Source: CAVSRC01 sp963785065 (GTDB lineage Bacteria; Pseudomonadota; Alphaproteobacteria; Rhizobiales; Kaistiaceae). From it: a stretch of 64,000 nt of DNA. Location of the stretch: assembly GCA_963785065.1 (NCBI GenBank), contig CAWATX010000004.1:1-64000 (forward strand), read 5' to 3'. Below the pieces are notes generated by a model, which made no database searches, was not told the DNA's origin, and saw only the letters and a list, made by a program, of their open reading frames with translations. Position numbers and translations under genes: made by a program. Positions within the stretch are counted from its first letter, which is position 1. Every line of letters begins with the position of its first letter. This document shows positions 60,743 through 64,000 of this stretch, piece by piece.

Positions 60743-60907
60743 TGGGGCGCGTGCGCCCTGGCGGTCGTCAACGCGCAGCATCGGCTGATTCATGACGCGA
60801 TCGTGGCCGGCGACGAAGATGGCGCGCGTGCGGCAATGCGTGCCCATCTGACCCGCCGCATGATGTCGACCAGCCACTGGGACATGGTCGACGCGGTCCC
60901 GGCATAG
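60743..60907 (+). pseudogene. FadR/GntR-type regulator, C-terminal remnant
   Basis: An open frame of about 54 codons ends AVVNAQHRLIHDAIVAGDED, GARAAMRAHLTRRMM, with a TAG at 60905. This is the last helices of the FCD ligand-binding domain of FadR-like regulators (H-x-x-I-x-D-A-I...D...AxxAMRxHL). There is no DNA-binding part and a stop precedes the fragment at 60740, so it is a relic. It sits in a 332-bp gap upstream of the two-component genes. Confidence 0.7.
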
Positions 60908-60941
60908 ACTGCCGCTGCATGCCCAGCGGTTCGCAGGCTCG

Positions 60942-61298
60942 TCAGATGGGCGAGTCGTAGCGGCGGCGGAGGGCGCGGTTTTCCCGCTTCAGGGCCTGCT
61001 GGCGGCGGATGCCGGCGAGCGAGCCGTCTGTGGCGCCCGCGCTCAGCGGCTGCAGCGCCAGACCGGCGCAGTCGAGGCTGCGCCAGATGACCGTGCCGCG
61101 GAAGGAGCGGCCGCGCTGCGGAATATGCAGCTCGAGCTCTTCGGGAAACGGCGTGCGGTCGGCGAAGGTGACCAGCGCGCCGGAGGGGGCGATGTTGCGC
61201 ACCAGGCAGTCCATGCCTGAGCGCTTCTGATTGAAGGTGACCTCTGCGCCGAGATAGGCGATCTGACGTCTTTCGCGGCGGCGTTCGGTGGTCTGCAT
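60942..61298 (-). CDS. PilZ-domain protein, 118 residues
   Basis: Contains the arginine motif ERRRERRQIAYLGAEVTFNQ and the second PilZ motif CLVRNIAPSGALVTF (N-x-A-P-S-G-A, near the consensus). A basic C-terminal tail (RRQQALKRENRALRRRYDSP) follows. It is a likely cyclic di-GMP-binding adaptor. ATG 61298 follows AGGAGGCAACGGCC; the upstream ATG at 61316 is less likely. Confidence 0.87.
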   Translation of the reverse strand: MQTTERRRERRQIAYLGAEVTFNQKRSGMDCLVRNIAPSGALVTFADRTPFPEELELHIPQRGRSFRGTVIWRSLDCAGLALQPLSAGATDGSLAGIRRQQALKRENRALRRRYDSPI

Positions 61299-61386
61299 GG
61301 CCGTTGCCTCCTGCACTGCTGCTGATTCTGGTGACGGTGGCCGTCACAGTCCACGGCAATCGTTCCTTAACCTTAAGCCGTGGGGG

Positions 61387-62598
61387 TCAGGGCAGGGGAA
61401 TGATGCGGCAGGGCTCGCCGGCCTTGGCGGCCGGGGCGTGCGGCGCCCGCACGATGAGGCAGTCGGCGGTGGCGAAGACGCCGAGCATGGAGGAGTCCTG
61501 GACAGGCAGCGGCATTGCCGCCGGCAGTTCGCCGCGCCGGGTCGCCAGGCGGGCGCGGATGTGGTCCTGACGGCCGTCGTTTTCGGGCAGATCACCGCCG
61601 AGGATGGCCAACTCGCTCGGGTCGTGCGGCTTCTGGCCGAGGAGGGCGGCGATCAGCGGCCGCACGAACAAGATGGCGCAGACCAGGCTCGACACCGGAT
61701 TGCCGGGAAGGCCAAGGACGCGGGTCTCCTCGATGCGGCCGAACATCAGCGGCTTGCCGGGACGCATGGCGATCCGCCAGAAATCGAGCGTCAGGCCGGC
61801 GTCGGTGAGCGCGTCCTGGACCAGATCATGGTCGCCGACCGAGGCGCCGCCGATGGTGAGCACCAGATCAGCGGGGAGCGCCAGGGCGCGCTCCACCGTC
61901 CGGGCGATGGCGGCGCGGTCGTCGCGGACGATGCCGAGATCGTGCGCTTCGCCGCCGAGCGCATTTACATAGGCGGCAAGGCCCGGCGAGGTGGCGGCGA
62001 AGATCTGGTCCGGCGTCGGCAGGTCACCCGGCGCGACCAGCTCGTTGCCGGTGGCGATGATGGCGACCACGGGAGGGCGGCGCACGGCGAGGTGGGCGTG
62101 GCCCATGGCGGCGGCGAGCGCCAGCTCGCGCATGCCGAGCCGGCGCCCGGCCTCGAGCAGCAGCGCGTTCTCCTGGAAATCGAGCCCGGCACGACGGATA
62201 TGGCGGCCGGCGGCGACCGGCTCGTTGGCGGTCACGGTGCCGTCGTCGTGGGCCGTCGTGTTCTCCTGGATGAGGACGGCGTCGGCGCCGGGCGGCAGCG
62301 GGGCGCCGGTGAAGATGCGCACCGCATCGCCGGCACTGATGGTGCCCTCGAAATGGCGGCCGGCGGCGGCCATGCCGACTACCTTCAGCGTTGCCGGCAC
62401 CGTGGCGACATCGGCGGTGCGCACGGCATAGCCGTCCATGGAGGAGGCGTCGAAGGGCGGCTGGCTGCGCCGCGCCTTGAGCGGCTCGGCGAGCGTGCGC
62501 CCAGCGGCCTGGCTGAGCGCCACATAGTCGGACGGCGTCGGTGCGGCGCCGACGATGATGCGGGCGACGGCCTCGTCGACGGGAATGAGCGGGGTCAT
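61387..62598 (-). CDS. moeA: Molybdopterin molybdenumtransferase MoeA
   Basis: 403 residues. It inserts molybdate into adenylylated molybdopterin. Motifs: PPFDASSMDGYAVRTAD, RIFTGAPLPPGADAVLIQEN, VAIIATGNELVAPGDLPTPD, TIGGASVGDHDLVQDAL, KPLMFGRIEETRVLGLPGNP and the C-terminal beta domain. ATG 62598 overlaps the moaC stop (ATGA), so the two are translationally coupled. Confidence 0.96.
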   Translation of the reverse strand: MTPLIPVDEAVARIIVGAAPTPSDYVALSQAAGRTLAEPLKARRSQPPFDASSMDGYAVRTADVATVPATLKVVGMAAAGRHFEGTISAGDAVRIFTGAPLPPGADAVLIQENTTAHDDGTVTANEPVAAGRHIRRAGLDFQENALLLEAGRRLGMRELALAAAMGHAHLAVRRPPVVAIIATGNELVAPGDLPTPDQIFAATSPGLAAYVNALGGEAHDLGIVRDDRAAIARTVERALALPADLVLTIGGASVGDHDLVQDALTDAGLTLDFWRIAMRPGKPLMFGRIEETRVLGLPGNPVSSLVCAILFVRPLIAALLGQKPHDPSELAILGGDLPENDGRQDHIRARLATRRGELPAAMPLPVQDSSMLGVFATADCLIVRAPHAPAAKAGEPCRIIPLP

Positions 62599-63086
62599 GA
62601 TCGCGGTCCCTTGGCCTTCCATGTTCCGGATTTGCCGCCGCGCTTCTCAAGCAAGCGGATGCCGGTGATCGCCATGCCGCGGTCGACCGCCTTGGCCATG
62701 TCGTAGACGGTGAGGCAGGCGACCGAAACCGCGGTCAAAGCCTCCATCTCGACGCCGGTCTTGCCGGCGACCTTGGCACTGGCGCGGACGCGCAAGCCGG
62801 GAAGGTCCGTATCCGGCGTGATGTCGACGGCCACCGAGGTGAGCCCCAGCGGGTGGGCGAGCGGGATCAACTCGTGGGTGCGCTTGGCCGCCATGATGCC
62901 GGCGATGCGCGCCGCACCGACGACGTCACCCTTCTTGGCGTTGCCGGAGAGTATGAGATCGAGGGTAGCGGGCTTCATGGTGACCGCGCCCTCGGCGACA
63001 GCGACGCGCTCGGTCATCGCCTTGGCGCCGACATCGACCATCCCGGCGGCACCGGTCCTGTCGAGATGGGTGAGCGTCTTCTTCAC
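62595..63086 (-). CDS. moaC: Cyclic pyranopterin monophosphate synthase MoaC
   Basis: 163 residues from GTG 63086, close to E. coli MoaC (161). It forms cPMP in molybdenum cofactor synthesis. KKTLTHLDRTGAAGMVDVGA, GIMAAKRTHELIPLAHPLGL, GVEMEALTAVSVACLTVYDM and AKAVDRGM are conserved. The usual IPLCHPL is IPLAHPL here, keeping the histidine. GAAGGAGCTGGC lies right before the GTG, an excellent ribosome-binding site. The frame is also open upstream into an acetyltransferase. Confidence 0.93.
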   Translation of the reverse strand: MKKTLTHLDRTGAAGMVDVGAKAMTERVAVAEGAVTMKPATLDLILSGNAKKGDVVGAARIAGIMAAKRTHELIPLAHPLGLTSVAVDITPDTDLPGLRVRASAKVAGKTGVEMEALTAVSVACLTVYDMAKAVDRGMAITGIRLLEKRGGKSGTWKAKGPRS

Positions 63087-63599
63087 GCCAGCTCCTTCAG
63101 CATGAAACAGCGTCGTTCGAACGGGAAGGCCGAGTTCCGCCTCGCGATGATGCAGCAGATGGAAGGCCGGGGTCCATCGGTTTCGCGGCACCTCGCGGAA
63201 GCCGATCCTGGCGTAGAACGGGCCGTTCCAGGGGATGTCGCGAAAGGTGGAGAGGGTCACGGCCGGGGCGCCTTCGGCGACGGCGAAGGCGCAAGCGGCA
63301 TCGAGCAGCCGGCGGCCGAGGCCACGGCGTCCATGCAGTGGGGCGACGTCCAGTTCGTGGATGTGCAGGGCGCGATCGAGGAAGCCGGTGAGAGCGAAGC
63401 CGACCGGCACGTCGTCATCGTCGGCGGCGACGAAGATGGCGCCGCTCTCTGCCACGGCCGCGATGAATTCGGGGTCGCTGACATGGTCGCGGTCGAAGGT
63501 GAGCCAGTCGACGGTCGCGAAGAGGGAGGCGGCGGCGCGCTCGATCTCGGGCAGGAGGGCGTATTCCGACGGTCGGGCCCGGCGGATCGTATAGGCCAT
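62595..63599 (-). CDS. GNAT acetyltransferase reading in frame into MoaC (fusion ORF)
   Basis: From ATG 63599 the frame encodes a GNAT domain (residues 1-165: AYTIRRARPSEYALLPEIER, HIHELDVAPLHGRRGLGRRL with the acetyl-CoA-binding RGLGRR, and NGPFYARIGFREVPRNRW) and continues without a stop into all of MoaC from residue 172. Total length is 334. The GNAT starts one base into the trpC stop. An internal RBS and GTG suggest MoaC can also be made alone. Either the GNAT gene lost its stop or a genuine bifunctional protein exists. Confidence 0.75.
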   Translation of the reverse strand: MAYTIRRARPSEYALLPEIERAAASLFATVDWLTFDRDHVSDPEFIAAVAESGAIFVAADDDDVPVGFALTGFLDRALHIHELDVAPLHGRRGLGRRLLDAACAFAVAEGAPAVTLSTFRDIPWNGPFYARIGFREVPRNRWTPAFHLLHHREAELGLPVRTTLFHAEGAGVKKTLTHLDRTGAAGMVDVGAKAMTERVAVAEGAVTMKPATLDLILSGNAKKGDVVGAARIAGIMAAKRTHELIPLAHPLGLTSVAVDITPDTDLPGLRVRASAKVAGKTGVEMEALTAVSVACLTVYDMAKAVDRGMAITGIRLLEKRGGKSGTWKAKGPRS

Positions 63600-64000
63600 C
63601 ACGCCGCGACGGTGGTGCCGAGCAGGCGGGCGGTGGCGGCGGCAACGTCGGCTTCGCGCATCAGGCTCTCGCCGACCAGATAGGCGCCGATACCGACCGC
63701 CTGGAGGCGGGCGATATCGGCGGGCGTGAAGATGCCGCTCTCGCCGACCAGGACACGGTCCTTCGGCACCCTGGGGGCAAGGGTCTCGCTGACTTCGAGA
63801 CGGGTCTCGAAGGTGTGGAGGTCGCGATTGTTGATGCCGACCAGCCGCGACTTCATCTGGAGCGCGCGGTCGAGCTCCCCGGCATTGTGGACCTCGATCA
63901 GCACGTCCATGCCGAGATCGAGCGCGGTCGCCTCGATGGCCTGGGCGTCGGCGTCGCTCAGGGCGGCCATGATGATGAGGATGCAGTCGGCGCCCAGCGC
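63599..64000 (-). CDS. trpC: Indole-3-glycerol phosphate synthase, C-terminal part
   Basis: About 133 residues at the window edge; the start lies outside. TIM-barrel motifs ALGADCILIIMAALSDADAQ, MDVLIEVHNAGELDRALQMK, LVGINNRDLHTFETRLEVSE and DRVLVGESGIFTPADIARLQ identify TrpC, which closes the indole ring in tryptophan synthesis. trpC-moaC-moeA is the usual order in this bacterial order; here a GNAT gene lies between the first two. Confidence 0.95.
   Translation of the reverse strand, partial: ALGADCILIIMAALSDADAQAIEATALDLGMDVLIEVHNAGELDRALQMKSRLVGINNRDLHTFETRLEVSETLAPRVPKDRVLVGESGIFTPADIARLQAVGIGAYLVGESLMREADVAAATARLLGTTVAA

Overview
The window is about 64 kb of high-GC alphaproteobacterial chromosome. 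The conserved blocks rpsB-tsf-pyrH-frr-uppS-cdsA-dxr-rseP-bamA-fabZ-lpxA-lpxI-lpxB-gltA and trpC-moaC-moeA, with lexA carrying a GTTC-N7-GTTC SOS box, point to Hyphomicrobiales (Rhizobiales). The palindromic repeats of the CCTCATCCTGAGG...CTCGAAGGATGAGG type, the DUF1402 protein and the YciI/DGPF-ECF42 cluster fit that order; I cannot name a genus.

Layout. 1-910: 5' part of uvrA (minus), with two palindromic repeats read in frame. 1100-6871: single enzymes (aminoglycoside-phosphotransferase-like, endonuclease/exonuclease/phosphatase, class C serine hydrolase, Ogt, Bcr/CflA efflux pump). 7082-14295: an ECF42-type cluster with three YciI/DGPF proteins, two VOC proteins, DoxX, a DHFR-like reductase and the ECF42 sigma factor, followed by two membrane proteins. 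Two matched promoter candidates (TGTCGA-N17-CGT) precede two of its genes. A DeoR regulator and a divergent deoxyribosyltransferase-like gene are embedded in it. 14371-15924: small proteins (PilZ, zinc-ribbon, DUF1801).

15925-21570 is a lower-GC mobile island. It holds decayed IS1-family remnants, an intact IS3-family element (17035-18231) with a programmed-frameshift heptamer, and a 3.2-kb IS1-family transposon (18331-21564) with 20-bp perfect terminal inverted repeats and an 8-bp target duplication (TCCGCCAA). The transposon carries passenger genes, including a three-gene operon that looks like a toxin-antitoxin or defence module. Small zinc-ribbon genes recur as passengers beside IS1-type ends. 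Directly after the island an SOS box (GAAC-N7-GAAC) precedes a 32-residue single-span membrane peptide, then dnaE.

21973-30181: dnaE, an XRE/MmyB regulator divergent from an SDR with a degenerate active site, a secreted alpha/beta hydrolase, DUF1402 and a flavodoxin-like protein. 30222-45429: translation, isoprenoid, phospholipid, envelope and lipid A genes. lpxD is absent from its usual place between bamA and fabZ. 45517-53892: gltA, gltX, glnS, a comEC split by a frameshift, and lexA. 54425-60609: a NitT/TauT-type ABC transporter with two different binding proteins and a convergent TctDE-like two-component system. 60743-64000: a GntR remnant, a PilZ protein, moeA, moaC fused in frame to an acetyltransferase, and the 3' end of trpC.

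The most interesting items are the IS1-family passenger transposon, the SOS-controlled micropeptide (SidA-like by context), the ECF42 regulon with predicted promoters, the GNAT-MoaC fusion, the repeats inside uvrA and the missing lpxD.
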